Shown here: positions 16,684 through 25,552 of the stretch, piece after piece
Position numbering within the stretch: position 1 is the stretch's first letter
How the letters are laid out: each line of letters begins with the position of its first letter
Source of the DNA: UBA822 sp965249775
GTDB taxonomy: Bacteria > Gemmatimonadota > Gemmatimonadetes > Longimicrobiales > Gaopeijiaceae
DNA length: 64,000 nucleotides
Direction: 5' to 3'
Assembly: GCA_965249775.1 (NCBI GenBank)
Contig: OZ252253.1
Span: 186,001 to 250,000 of the forward strand
Translations under genes and position numbers: made by a program
Notes under the pieces: generated by a model
What the model was told of the DNA's origin: nothing
The model's input: only the letters and a program-made list of their open reading frames with translations
The model's database searches: none

Positions 16684-18918
16684 CTAGGGCTCGGCAACCG
16701 CGCGCACGACACCCCACAGCTGTGCCATGGCCTCGTCATAAGGGACGATCTCCGGTGGCCGGCTCGGATCTTTGGGCACGAACACGAACGGCCTCCTTTC
16801 CGGGTAGGCATCAAGAAGGCGCCTATTCCGTTCAGGCCCAAAATCCCGGACGAACATCGGGCGTCCCTCTTCGAGCCCGGGAAGATCCCCTTGCCAGACC
16901 AGAGGGGCGAGCGCGACCGCCCCGAAGCGATCCGCGCCGACTTCACGGACGCATCCGATCCCGAAGGGCTCTCCGGACCTGGTCCGAAGCGTTGCACCCG
17001 GCGGCGACGGGGGGCGTTCAATGTCCGCAGGCGTACCCGGTACCTGTTCCAGGTCCACTTCGGGAAGGGGGGAGCCACCGAGATTTCGGTCATCGTCCTG
17101 GCGAGGATCGGCCCCGACAGCACGAGCTTCCCGAGCCAGCGCATACAGATGGAGCCCACAGTTGGTATTCCGACGCAGCGCCGTGATGACGCTGTCTTGT
17201 CTCATTCCACCGGCGCCCTGTAGGCGAGAGCTGAGGCGCTCATTCCAGGAAGTGTGTACGAAGACGATCGCCGGCCCCTCGGTGGGCAGGGAGGGTAGCG
17301 CGATGCGCTGTAGGGTTTCTTCGGTCCAACGGTAGCTGCCCCATCGCGTCGGAGCGCCCCACACAATTGCGTAGACTACGCCCAAGAAGACGGCCCACGT
17401 GGTCATGTCGGCAGCCAACCCCCTCCAATCCCGGGCGTGTCTTCCGCTCGCCCAAGCTCGTTCGGGCCCGTCTCCGCCCGAGTCGCCAGCGCCAGGGGCG
17501 TGCCCATCGAGGCTGCTTGTGAAACCGCCGGTCAGCCCAACGGCTGCGATCACCCCTAGTGCGATCCATGCCGGGGCGGCTTCGAAGAGCATGCGTACGT
17601 CGTGGAACCAGTAATATCCGTTCGCCACCACCGGAAGGATGGCCCAGGCGGCCAGAACCCCAACGCCCTTGGGGAGTCGGGAGGCCAACAGGAGGTATAG
17701 CCCGATGACTGCGGTTATCGGGAACGGTGTCTCCAGTAACTGAATTCCCAAGCTGAGCACGTCCGATGACGTGTACGCGATGCCCTCCAGGAGGGTGTAG
17801 GGGTATCCCCAGGGATCCATATGGAAACCCAAGCGGTGGCGATCTCCGAAGGCAGTGAGGTACCCCAGGGTGAACGGACTCCCGTACAGACGTTGATTGA
17901 ACCAACCGAGGAACACCGCGAAGGGTGCACCTCCCAACAGGGTGGCCCCGGCGCGGCGTAGAAACCACGCAGGGCCGCGTGGATTGTCTGCGAACGCCAG
18001 AGGGCCCCACAGACCCAGGGTGAACACGGCCCCAAGGACCAGGCCGATCAGAGGACGGTCCGAAACCATGAGCCCGACGGCGGCCCCAGTAGCGACGCCC
18101 CACCAAGCATGACCGTCCCTGGCGCGGAGCGCCGAATAAAGCACAGCGGCCCCGAACGCGCCGGCCGAGACGTGACTCATCGAACCACCGCCCAGCAAGA
18201 CTGTGAAGGGGGCCACGGCGACCAGCAGGGCGGCAACACGGGCCTGATTCGGATGCTCCGGCAGCAACCTCGGCAAGGCAAGGGCAACGAGGCCGGCGAG
18301 CACACCCGCGGAAAAGGGACCGAGTAACGTAGGAACACCAAAGCGGATGAGTGCCGCCATGGCCAGGAGGTGCGTTGGGGGAAAGTGAGACACCCAACCT
18401 TCTGCGACCATGAGGGTGTTTGGGATCAGCCAGGCCTCCGGGGCGTCGGCGATTGGTCCGGCGAGGAGTCCGTTCGCGAGATAGCGCGCGTGGAGGGTGG
18501 ACGCGATCTCGTCGACGTTGGTGAAGAATCCCTGATACAGAAAACGCCCAGTGAGCACGGAGAGCCCGAACGAGAGCCCCGAGAGTATGAGCGCGTAGAT
18601 CGCGCCTGACGGCTTCGAAAGCCACGTCACGAAGGAGCTCCCCATCTTCCGGATGGCCCCGCTAGGCAGGATCCGCGCGAAGAGCCATGCGAGGAGCAGG
18701 GTCACGGTCGTGCCCCACCAGGCGAGTTGGAGTGTCACCTCGGCCACTTCGACGCTGACCTCCCGATGAGGCGCGTCTCCGGACGTGTCCATCAGCCGGT
18801 AGATCGGGACGAACGCGAGGACGATCAAAGCGGCACCGACGGTCTGGCGGGCCCTCCGGACCCACACACGACCCGGCGCTGGCATGGGGGTCTCCCCCGG
18901 TTCGATCGATTCCGTCAT
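16684..18918 (-). CDS. Large polytopic membrane protein, GT-C/mannosyltransferase-like
   Basis: A 744-residue protein with roughly a dozen membrane helices, including a pair near the N-terminus (about 28-44 and 66-84), and a soluble C-terminal part from about residue 560. NVDEIASTLHARYLANG after the third helix resembles the acidic catalytic loop of GT-C enzymes (NVDE). VAEGWVSHFPPTHLLAMA suits the same fold. The sequence SDRPLIGL matches no specific family I can name. It may act on surface glycans or lipids. Its stop lies 34 bp from the convergent GGDEF-EAL gene. Confidence 0.6.
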   Translation of the reverse strand: MTESIEPGETPMPAPGRVWVRRARQTVGAALIVLAFVPIYRLMDTSGDAPHREVSVEVAEVTLQLAWWGTTVTLLLAWLFARILPSGAIRKMGSSFVTWLSKPSGAIYALILSGLSFGLSVLTGRFLYQGFFTNVDEIASTLHARYLANGLLAGPIADAPEAWLIPNTLMVAEGWVSHFPPTHLLAMAALIRFGVPTLLGPFSAGVLAGLVALALPRLLPEHPNQARVAALLVAVAPFTVLLGGGSMSHVSAGAFGAAVLYSALRARDGHAWWGVATGAAVGLMVSDRPLIGLVLGAVFTLGLWGPLAFADNPRGPAWFLRRAGATLLGGAPFAVFLGWFNQRLYGSPFTLGYLTAFGDRHRLGFHMDPWGYPYTLLEGIAYTSSDVLSLGIQLLETPFPITAVIGLYLLLASRLPKGVGVLAAWAILPVVANGYYWFHDVRMLFEAAPAWIALGVIAAVGLTGGFTSSLDGHAPGAGDSGGDGPERAWASGRHARDWRGLAADMTTWAVFLGVVYAIVWGAPTRWGSYRWTEETLQRIALPSLPTEGPAIVFVHTSWNERLSSRLQGAGGMRQDSVITALRRNTNCGLHLYALAREARAVGADPRQDDDRNLGGSPLPEVDLEQVPGTPADIERPPSPPGATLRTRSGEPFGIGCVREVGADRFGAVALAPLVWQGDLPGLEEGRPMFVRDFGPERNRRLLDAYPERRPFVFVPKDPSRPPEIVPYDEAMAQLWGVVRAVAEP

Positions 18919-18949
18919 GTGTCCTAGAGGCTCGGCGGCTTCAACAGGC

Positions 18950-20545
18950 TCATGCGGCCACTTCGAGACCGGTAGGCGTCACGATTTTCTGGACTATCCC
19001 AAGAGCGCCGTCCACCAGAAACGCCAATACGGCGGCGGGGATCGCTCCCGACAGAATCATCTGGGGGTCACTGAGGGCCAGGCCCGCCACGATCGGGTCG
19101 CCCAGGCCTCCGGCGCCGATGAACGCAGCCAGCGTGGCGGTTCCCACCGTAATGACGGCCGCCGTACGGACGCCGGCCATGATCACGGGGATTGCGAGCG
19201 GAAAGCGTATGTATTTCAGGATTTGCGTTTCCGTCATCCCCAGAGAACGGGCCGAGTCCACGGCGGCCGGATCGGCATCGCAGATGCCCGTATAGGTATT
19301 GCGGAGGATCGGGAACAGTGCGTACAGAAAAAGCGCCACCAAGGCCGGCACAACCCCGATCCCGAGCAGCGGAATCATGAACGCGAGAAGTGCGATGCTG
19401 GGGATGGTCTGGAGCAGCGCGATCGCCCGGATGACCACCTCGGCACCCCGTGCCGCCCGTTCGAGAAGGAGCCCGAGCGGGACCGCGACGAGGGTGGCGC
19501 CCAGGAGCGACACCATTACTAGAAGTATGTGCCGTTCCGTGAGGTCGAGTAGCTCGGCTCGGCGCGCCCACAGATAGGCTCCGAGGGACCCTGCACGCCC
19601 CTCGTTGTCTCTCACGAGGCGGATGGCGGGACCCGCTACCAGCCCCATCTCCCTCAACCCCTCTCGTGCCACGCTTTCGAGTTCCTCCCCCTCGACTTCG
19701 ACTCTGCGGTTGAGGGCTTGCATCGCCTCCTCGTCCAGCATGCCGGCCAGCTCCGAGAGCGTTCGTACCGCCGCGGGACGATCCTCCCAAAAGCTGCGTC
19801 CCACGAGCGCTGAGGCCTGATAGGGCGGGAAGAAGTCGAGGTCGTCCTCCAGCACGACGAAATCGAACCGATCGATGAGGCCGTCGGTGGAGTACCCGTC
19901 GACGATATCGACCTCCTCTCGAGATAGCGCTTCGTACTTGACTGCCTGGAGCAGGGAGCGTTGCGCCTGAAATCGCATGCCGTACGCCGACTGCAACCCT
20001 GGCAAACCGTCCTGGCGACCGATGAAGTCAGGAGAGAATCCGCCTATGTATCGGTCGGCCACCGCAGCGAGATCGGAAAGCGTGCGTAACCCGTCGGCCT
20101 CCGCCGACTCGGCCCGCACGGCGATGGCGTAGGTGTTCTCAAATCCGAGTGGCGGAAGCCAGTGGATCCCCCAGCGCCCGCGAAATTCTCTGGAGACGGT
20201 GCGGAAAACGTCGTCTGCCGAGCCCTCGGGGCTTTGCTCGAGCATCACCACCAATCCGGTGCCGGTGTACTCGGGGTACACATCGATTGCCCCCTCTTGG
20301 AGAGCCTGGAAAGCGATCTCCGTGGCTCCGAGGCCGAGGCGGCGTTCCACCGCAAAACCGCGGCTTTCTAGAAGTTGGGCGAACATCTCGGCCAGGAGAA
20401 ACGATTCCCCGAATGGCTTCGAGGCGACGATGATGGGTGTGTCCTGAGCCACGGTAGCCATCGGGCGCAGCATCAGGGCCAGCCCCAACCAGAGGATCGC
20501 GAGGCTGGTGGAGCGAATGCGCCTAAGGCACCGGAGCCGAGTCAT
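18950..20545 (-). CDS. Glycine betaine/choline-type ABC transporter: fused substrate-binding protein and permease
   Basis: A 531-residue fusion. A signal segment precedes an OpuAC/ProX-like binding domain (about 35-300: IIVASKPFGESFLLAEM, DVYPEYTGTGLVVML). A BPD permease domain follows (about 320-520), with the coupling motif SLGMTETQILKYIRFPLAIPVIMAG, which touches the ATPase. The natural order in many fusions is permease then binding domain; here the binding domain is first. It pairs with the ATPase gene upstream, overlapping by 4 bp (ATGA). A quaternary-amine osmolyte is the most likely substrate; glutamine-like or other ligands are not excluded. Confidence 0.9.
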   Translation of the reverse strand: MTRLRCLRRIRSTSLAILWLGLALMLRPMATVAQDTPIIVASKPFGESFLLAEMFAQLLESRGFAVERRLGLGATEIAFQALQEGAIDVYPEYTGTGLVVMLEQSPEGSADDVFRTVSREFRGRWGIHWLPPLGFENTYAIAVRAESAEADGLRTLSDLAAVADRYIGGFSPDFIGRQDGLPGLQSAYGMRFQAQRSLLQAVKYEALSREEVDIVDGYSTDGLIDRFDFVVLEDDLDFFPPYQASALVGRSFWEDRPAAVRTLSELAGMLDEEAMQALNRRVEVEGEELESVAREGLREMGLVAGPAIRLVRDNEGRAGSLGAYLWARRAELLDLTERHILLVMVSLLGATLVAVPLGLLLERAARGAEVVIRAIALLQTIPSIALLAFMIPLLGIGVVPALVALFLYALFPILRNTYTGICDADPAAVDSARSLGMTETQILKYIRFPLAIPVIMAGVRTAAVITVGTATLAAFIGAGGLGDPIVAGLALSDPQMILSGAIPAAVLAFLVDGALGIVQKIVTPTGLEVAA

Positions 20546-21306
20546 GCGGGCGTCGCCTCGCCCGCACGGTGGAGTAACTGGCTCACGTAGGATGATGCAG
20601 GGGAGGATCGAAGCTCGGACGCCGGGGCGATCTGTTCGAATCTCCCTCGTCGGAGCACTGCCACCCGGTCGGCGATTTCCAGCGCGGTCCGGATGTCATG
20701 CGTGACCAGTAAAGCGGTTACGCCGATCTCTCGAAGAAGCGCCTGAACCCCCTCGACCAGCTCGGCACGGGTGATGGCATCGAGGGCTCGGAAGGGTTCG
20801 TCGAGCAGAATGATCTCGGGCTCCGCCGCCAACGCCCGGGCCAGGGCCACTCGTTGCCGCTGACCACCAGAGAGAGCGCCCGGCCTGCGGGGGCCGAACT
20901 CGTCGGGTGGCAGGCCTACGAGCTCGAGCGCCGTGGACGCTAGGTCGTCAGGCGATACCATCCTCCGGAGGCGCGGAACCAACGCTGCGTTCCGAAGCAC
21001 GGTCCAATGCGGGATGAGTCCGCCCTCCTGCTGTACGTACCCGATCGAGCGGCGCAGCTTCACCGGATTTAACGTGTGGACGTCTCGTCCTCCGACGCTC
21101 ACCTCGCCCTCGTCGGCGGAGACCATCCGGTTGAACAGGCGGAGCAGAGTGGTTTTGCCTGCGCCGCTTTCACCCACGAGGGCGACGATGTCCCCTCGTT
21201 CGAGTGATAGAGTGACGTGATCGAGGACGGGTACGGAGCCGAAGCTCTTCACGACGTCTTTCGCCGAGAGGGCCGGTCCGTTGGTGGGCAGAGCCTGATC
21301 GCGCAT
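20542..21306 (-). CDS. ABC transporter ATP-binding subunit (OpuCA/ProV-like)
   Basis: A 254-residue ATPase. Walker A is GESGAGKTT (residues 45-53), the Q-loop is YVQQEGGLIPHWTV, the signature is LSGGQRQRVALARAL (145 onward), and Walker B is IILLDEPF with the downstream switch His in VTHD. It energises uptake through the fused permease encoded next. It lacks the C-terminal CBS domains of classical OpuA/ProV ATPases. It is the first gene of the two-gene operon. The 150 bp between it and divergent egtB must hold both promoters. Confidence 0.92.
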   Translation of the reverse strand: MRDQALPTNGPALSAKDVVKSFGSVPVLDHVTLSLERGDIVALVGESGAGKTTLLRLFNRMVSADEGEVSVGGRDVHTLNPVKLRRSIGYVQQEGGLIPHWTVLRNAALVPRLRRMVSPDDLASTALELVGLPPDEFGPRRPGALSGGQRQRVALARALAAEPEIILLDEPFRALDAITRAELVEGVQALLREIGVTALLVTHDIRTALEIADRVAVLRRGRFEQIAPASELRSSPASSYVSQLLHRAGEATPA

Positions 21307-21459
21307 CCTCCACGATAGCGTGGGGCGCTCGGGTGCGCACCGGTATCGATGATAACGGAGGAGTTGCCCGGGCTGGAGCCGCCGCTAGGTTGCGACCGGA
21401 ATACGCCTCCAGAGCGTTCGGGATAGGCGGAGCGGGATCATCCAGGGACGGACATCGAG

Positions 21460-22785
21460 ATGGATCTTCACATCGGACGGCGACTCGATGCCGCTGAAAT
21501 CCGTCGCCTCCTCGAGGAGGCGCGTGATCGTACGGTGAGTCTTCTGAGCTCGGTGTCGGAGGCCGATCAGCGCATCCAGCATGACCGGCTCATGAGTCCG
21601 ATTCTCTGGGATTTGGGCCACATCGCCCACTTCGAGGAGGTGTGGCTCATCGAACATCTCGGAGGCTCCTTGAACGGCCCCGAGGGTCTCCGTGGCATGT
21701 ACAACCCGGTCGAGAATCCCAGGAGGACCCGGGCCGAGTTGCCGTTGCCGGGTGTCGAGGAGTGCCTCGCTTACATGTCCAGTGTTCGGGAGGGCGTGCT
21801 GGAGCGACTCGACATCCTCGACCTCACCTCCGAGGATCCGCTTCTCGATCACGGGTTCGTGTTCCGGATGGTGCTTCAGCACGAATACCAGCACAACGAG
21901 ACGATCCTCCAAACGCTTCAGCTCAAGACGGGTGAGCCCTACCATCCAGCGGAGTCCGTGCCTCACCCCGTTCCCCCGGCGGATCACCCCTTCGGTGACG
22001 GAACGATGATCAGTTTCCCTGGCGGTGTGGTGGCGATCGGCACCGATGATCGAAGTGCATCGTACGACAATGAGCGGTCCCGACATTCGGTCGAGCTGGA
22101 TCCGTTTCTCATCGACGCGATCCCGGTTACGGAGGCGGCCTATGCCGCCTTCATCGCAGAAGGTGGATACGAGACCCGCGAGCTCTGGTCGGACGAGGGT
22201 TGGGCGTGGAGGAGTGAATCCGGCGCCCGACACCCCAAGGATTGGAGGTCCGGTGAGGAAGGATGGGAGATCCGGATCATGGATCGCGTCCTTGTGCCAG
22301 ACGCTTGGAGGCCTGTCTGCCATGTGTGCTATTACGAGGCGGAGGCCTACGCCACCTTCGCGGGCAAGCGTCTTCCCACCGAGTTCGAATGGGAAGCGGC
22401 CGCCACCTGGGACCCGGCGACCGACACCAAGCGAACCTACCCCTGGGGCGAGGAACCACCGACACAGGCCCTCGCGAACGTGGATGTACTGACTTTCGGC
22501 CCGGCGCCGGCCGGGAGCTACGTCCGCAACGTATCGCCGATCGGGTGCTATGGGATGATCGGAGACGTGTGGGAGTGGACATCGACGAATTTCCAAGCCT
22601 ATCCCGGGTACCAGACTTTTCCCTACCCCGAATACTCCGAGGTCTTCTTTGGCGACGACTACACGGTCCTGAGGGGGGGTTCTTGGGCCACCTGCGGGGC
22701 TGCGATCCGGGGCACATTCAGGAACTGGGATTATCCCATTCGGCGTCAGGTCTTTAGCGGGTTCCGTTGCGTCCGTGATCCTTGA
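21460..22785 (+). CDS. egtB: Ergothioneine biosynthesis protein EgtB (hercynylcysteine sulfoxide synthase)
   Basis: A 441-residue non-heme iron sulfoxide synthase that joins hercynine to gamma-Glu-Cys or Cys with O2. The N-terminal DinB-like domain carries the iron ligands: LGHIAHFEE (H54 or H57) and QHEYQHNET (the H-x-x-x-H pair). The C-terminal FGE-sulfatase domain has FPGG, HSVELDPFLID, CHVCYYEAEAYATFAGKRLPTE (in two halves), GDVWEWTSTNF, LRGGSWATCG and a final FRCVRDP. Full length for the family. It lies 66 bp upstream of egtD on the same strand. Confidence 0.95.
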   Translation: MDLHIGRRLDAAEIRRLLEEARDRTVSLLSSVSEADQRIQHDRLMSPILWDLGHIAHFEEVWLIEHLGGSLNGPEGLRGMYNPVENPRRTRAELPLPGVEECLAYMSSVREGVLERLDILDLTSEDPLLDHGFVFRMVLQHEYQHNETILQTLQLKTGEPYHPAESVPHPVPPADHPFGDGTMISFPGGVVAIGTDDRSASYDNERSRHSVELDPFLIDAIPVTEAAYAAFIAEGGYETRELWSDEGWAWRSESGARHPKDWRSGEEGWEIRIMDRVLVPDAWRPVCHVCYYEAEAYATFAGKRLPTEFEWEAAATWDPATDTKRTYPWGEEPPTQALANVDVLTFGPAPAGSYVRNVSPIGCYGMIGDVWEWTSTNFQAYPGYQTFPYPEYSEVFFGDDYTVLRGGSWATCGAAIRGTFRNWDYPIRRQVFSGFRCVRDP

Positions 22786-22851
22786 GCACGGGCCGGGATG
22801 GCCGGGGACGGATGTGGAGGACATGTTGGGGTCTGACCGACCCAGGCGCCC

Positions 22852-23805
22852 ATGAAGGCGCCAGCGCCGACGGCGATGCGGGACGAGATCCAGTGGGGAC
22901 TGAGCCGACCCCAGAAGCAACTCTCCTCGAAATATTTCTACGACACTCGCGGATCTGAACTCTTCGAAGCCATCACGGAGCTTCCAGAGTACTACCTGAC
23001 GCGCACCGAGACCGGCCTGCTCAGGACGCCGGTCTCTGATTGGGTCACCGAGATGTCGCCCGCGTCCCTCGTGGAGCTGGGGGCCGGAAGCGCACGGAAG
23101 ACAAGGATCCTACTCGCTGCCATGGCGCGCGGGATACCGGAGCGTACCTACGCACCTGTCGACGTGGCTGGTGATTTTCTGCGCGCGACAGCCGAGTCGC
23201 TGAAGGTAGAGGATCCTGCACTCGATGTCCGGCTTCAGGTAAGGGACATCACTTGGGACCTGGATTTCGTCGATGACTTGCCGGGGCCCGTGCTCTTCGC
23301 ACTCCTGGGCAGCACGATCGGAAACTTCGCCGAGGAGTCCGCGATCGAGCTGCTTTCCAACGTGAGATCGGCGGTGGAGGCGCATGACCTGTTCCTGCTG
23401 GGCGCGGATCTTCGTCCGGGTAAAGGAAAAACGATCGAGCGCCTCGAGGCGGCGTACAACGACGCTCAAGGAGTCACGGCCGAGTTCAACGTCAATATGC
23501 TGCGAGCCCTCAATCGGGACGCGGGTACCGATTTCGACCTGGCGGCCTTTCGGCACAGAGCGTTCTACAACGAGGGAGAGGGGCGGATCGAGATGCACCT
23601 GGTCGCTGAGCACGCTCAGGAGATAGAGATCCCCAGGGCCCAGTTAGTGCAAATCAGGGAAGGGGAGTCGATCCGGACCGAGTTGAGCTGCAAGTATGAC
23701 CGGTCTGTACTGGCGGGAATACTCGAGGCGGCCTCTCTGGAAATCGTGAGATGGTGCACGGATGAGGACGGACTCTACGCGTTGGCCCTGGTGTCGCCAG
23801 TCTGA
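22852..23805 (+). CDS. egtD: L-histidine N-alpha-methyltransferase EgtD
   Basis: A 317-residue methyltransferase that trimethylates histidine to hercynine, the first step of ergothioneine synthesis. Family signatures are clear: SSKYFYDTRGSELFEAIT and LPEYYLTRTE near the N-terminus, ELGAGSARKTR (SAM motif I, about 74-84), LLGSTIGNF, LLGADLRPGK and FNVNMLRALN. These match the DUF2260/EgtD family. It follows egtB on the same strand and probably shares its mRNA. An upstream run at 22800-22851 contains no clear terminator. Confidence 0.95.
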   Translation: MKAPAPTAMRDEIQWGLSRPQKQLSSKYFYDTRGSELFEAITELPEYYLTRTETGLLRTPVSDWVTEMSPASLVELGAGSARKTRILLAAMARGIPERTYAPVDVAGDFLRATAESLKVEDPALDVRLQVRDITWDLDFVDDLPGPVLFALLGSTIGNFAEESAIELLSNVRSAVEAHDLFLLGADLRPGKGKTIERLEAAYNDAQGVTAEFNVNMLRALNRDAGTDFDLAAFRHRAFYNEGEGRIEMHLVAEHAQEIEIPRAQLVQIREGESIRTELSCKYDRSVLAGILEAASLEIVRWCTDEDGLYALALVSPV

Positions 23806-23919
23806 GTCTGTTGTTTAGCGCGTAAAGAGATGGCCTGGGTGATCTTCGCGGGACCCTCACGAGCTTTCTGAGTCCTCCGCAGATATCAGAAATAGCTTTA
23901 GATAAAGGCTAGTAAAATA

Positions 23920-24675
23920 TTATGAGGAAATGAGTTCTAGTCCCTCGTGGGAGGTGACCTCATCCCAGGAAGAATCGTCGTCGAGACGTTCGGAAGCGAG
24001 CAGAGCACCGTCGGGCGCCATGGGATGGCCACGGGCGATATATAGAGAGTTGGTGGCGGTCTCGGACACAGAGGCCGTGGGTAGTGCGGCGATTCCCTCT
24101 CCGTCCGTCAGAACCATCGTAAGTAACGCCGAATGGTTTTTCGCATGCACGGCCTCGAGCACGATGTCCCGGACGCGGCAGAGCGCGTCGACGAGCGTAG
24201 CGCCATTCTCGACGGCAGCTATTGCGAGCAGGAACAGCGTCTCGCTGTCGGAGGAGCCAGCGAGCTGCCCGTAGAGGTTGTCCGGGAGGTGAGATCGCAA
24301 GTTGCGCATGTAACTGGTCCGAAAATTCTCGACGAAGCCGTTCAGGACGAAGCTCCACCGCTCGTGAACGAGCGGCTGATTCCCCCCCTCGATGGGGATG
24401 CCGGGCGTGGCGTTACGAACCGAGGCGAGGATTGTGGATGACGCCACCCCCTCCAGGAGCGTGCGGAGGTCGGCGTCCTGCCACACCGGGCGGGCACCAC
24501 CGGTTCGAACCGGTGTGTCGCCTCTGTACCACACGACCCCGTATCCATCGGCGTTCACGTGACCGTGAAGCAGCTCCCCCGGAACATAGCTTTGCTTGAG
24601 GAGCGAGTGCGTTCCCCCGAAGACCAGCGTGTCGGCCCCAAGGGGCTCGCCGGCATAAGCGGTCAGGCGGCACAT
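23920..24675 (-). CDS. egtC: Gamma-glutamyl-hercynylcysteine sulfoxide amidohydrolase EgtC (class II glutamine amidotransferase fold)
   Basis: A 251-residue protein. The frame is open further upstream, but ATG 24675 gives MCRLTAYAGEP, placing the catalytic Cys at residue 2 as the class II amidotransferase fold requires (N-terminal nucleophile). Conserved elements are HGHVNADGYGVVWY, VRNATPGIPIEGGNQPLVHERWSFVLNGF (in parts) and GSSDSETLF. EgtC removes glutamate from the EgtB product when EgtB uses gamma-Glu-Cys. It lies convergent to egtD, 115 bp apart, instead of inside an egtABCDE operon. YafJ-type amidotransferases look similar, but the neighbours favour EgtC. Confidence 0.9.
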   Translation of the reverse strand: MCRLTAYAGEPLGADTLVFGGTHSLLKQSYVPGELLHGHVNADGYGVVWYRGDTPVRTGGARPVWQDADLRTLLEGVASSTILASVRNATPGIPIEGGNQPLVHERWSFVLNGFVENFRTSYMRNLRSHLPDNLYGQLAGSSDSETLFLLAIAAVENGATLVDALCRVRDIVLEAVHAKNHSALLTMVLTDGEGIAALPTASVSETATNSLYIARGHPMAPDGALLASERLDDDSSWDEVTSHEGLELISS

Positions 24676-24752
24676 TGGGGGGCTCCATTCACCGTCACGA
24701 AAGTCCCTTCCGGCCCCGTCGAGGGCCACCAACCGAAGCGTCGCAAAACCCA

Positions 24753-24771
24753 AGTGTCTACTCTGGACACT
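24753..24771. promoter_or_regulatory. Perfect dyad between divergent egtC and trxC, operator candidate
   Basis: AGTGTC, 7 nt, GACACT forms a perfect 6+6 inverted repeat in the 178-bp divergent spacer between the start of egtC (24675) and that of trxC (24854 or 24896). The position suits a dimeric regulator controlling one or both redox genes, but no matching regulator is in the window. Confidence 0.35.
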
Positions 24772-24853
24772 ACAAAGTCCGCGATGTAGATGGCAACATT
24801 GGGGATCTCCCCCGAGCTCCATTCGATCGCTTGAAGCGGAACCGGAAGCTCCC

Positions 24854-25351
24854 ATGGCGGGTTATGGAGCGGAGTCTTTTTCCAGGAGCGGTTCCGTGAG
24901 CGAAGTCTCGCACGAGAGCAAGGTCACCCTTCGGTGCCCGTTCTGCCTGACCCTCAACACGGTCGATCTGGGCAAGTCGGGCGACCGTCCAATATGCGGT
25001 GACTGCGCGAAGCCGCTGCTTCTCGATCGACCCGTCAAGGTCAGCGGGGAAGATTTCGACCGGACCGTACTTGGCTCGGGGGCGCCCGTGATGGTCGACT
25101 TTTATGCGGATTGGTGTGCGCCGTGCAAATATGTCGCCCCCCTGATGGACGAGCTCGCGCAGACCCACGAGGGGACGTTGCTCGTGGCCAAGATCGATAC
25201 GGATCAGGCGCCTGATCTGTCCCAGAAGCTGGGCATTCGGGGAATTCCCACCGTGATACTCTTCAAGGATGGCGAAGAGGTTGGCCGCAGCGTGGGTTTC
25301 GAGCCCGACAAGTTGCGGGCCATGGCCGATGAGGCGGTGGGGTCAGGTTGA
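24854..25351 (+). CDS. trxC: Thioredoxin 2 (zinc-ribbon thioredoxin)
   Basis: A 165-residue thioredoxin of the TrxC type. The N-terminal zinc ribbon has C28-P-F-C31 and C48-G-D-C51. The thioredoxin fold follows, with active site W87-C-A-P-C91 and the cis-Pro in GIRGIPTVILF. WCAPC, rather than WCGPC, is a known natural variant. It reduces protein disulfides in the cytoplasm. GTG 24896 (SEVSHESKVTL) is an alternative start that would still keep the ribbon. It sits next to the ergothioneine genes, a plausible redox neighbourhood. Confidence 0.93.
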   Translation: MAGYGAESFSRSGSVSEVSHESKVTLRCPFCLTLNTVDLGKSGDRPICGDCAKPLLLDRPVKVSGEDFDRTVLGSGAPVMVDFYADWCAPCKYVAPLMDELAQTHEGTLLVAKIDTDQAPDLSQKLGIRGIPTVILFKDGEEVGRSVGFEPDKLRAMADEAVGSG

Positions 25352-25444
25352 CAGTGACTTTCACCCGGATGATATTATCGGCGCATTAACGCCTGATTCA
25401 ACTGGGTGTGTAGCGAATTTTGTCGGGTACGGGAGTGGTGTAAG

Positions 25445-25510
25445 GGCGGTTCGCCGCCACCAGCGCTTTGGCGGGAAGTGGCTGGTTCTGCTCCCGGCCC
25501 GCGTTTTTTT
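25445..25510 (+). terminator. Two hairpins with T-run ahead of argG: trxC terminator or argG attenuator
   Basis: A stem with UUCG tetraloop (GGCGG/CCGCC, 25445-25458) precedes a second hairpin whose base pairs GCGGG (25471-25475) with CCCGC (25498-25502), followed by seven T at 25504-25510. It ends 42 bp before the argG start. It could end trxC transcription or act as an attenuator. No arginine-rich leader peptide or T-box signature was found, so the regulatory reading is weak. Confidence 0.5.
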
Positions 25511-25552
25511 GTGCGTAGGTTTTTTGTGTGTAGGTGACAGGAAGAGGCGGTC

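Noticed and set aside
21385..22920. 511-residue open frame on the minus strand
   Set aside because: It lies fully antisense to egtB, which has clear catalytic motifs; long antisense frames are expected at this G+C content.
24495..24520. tRNA T-arm-like sequence GGTTCGAACCGG
   Set aside because: It lies within the egtC coding region and has no acceptor, anticodon or D-arm around it.
25352..25510. T-box riboswitch ahead of argG
   Set aside because: The AAGGGCGG stretch is reminiscent, but the conserved T-box sequence TGGNACCGCG and specifier structures were not found.
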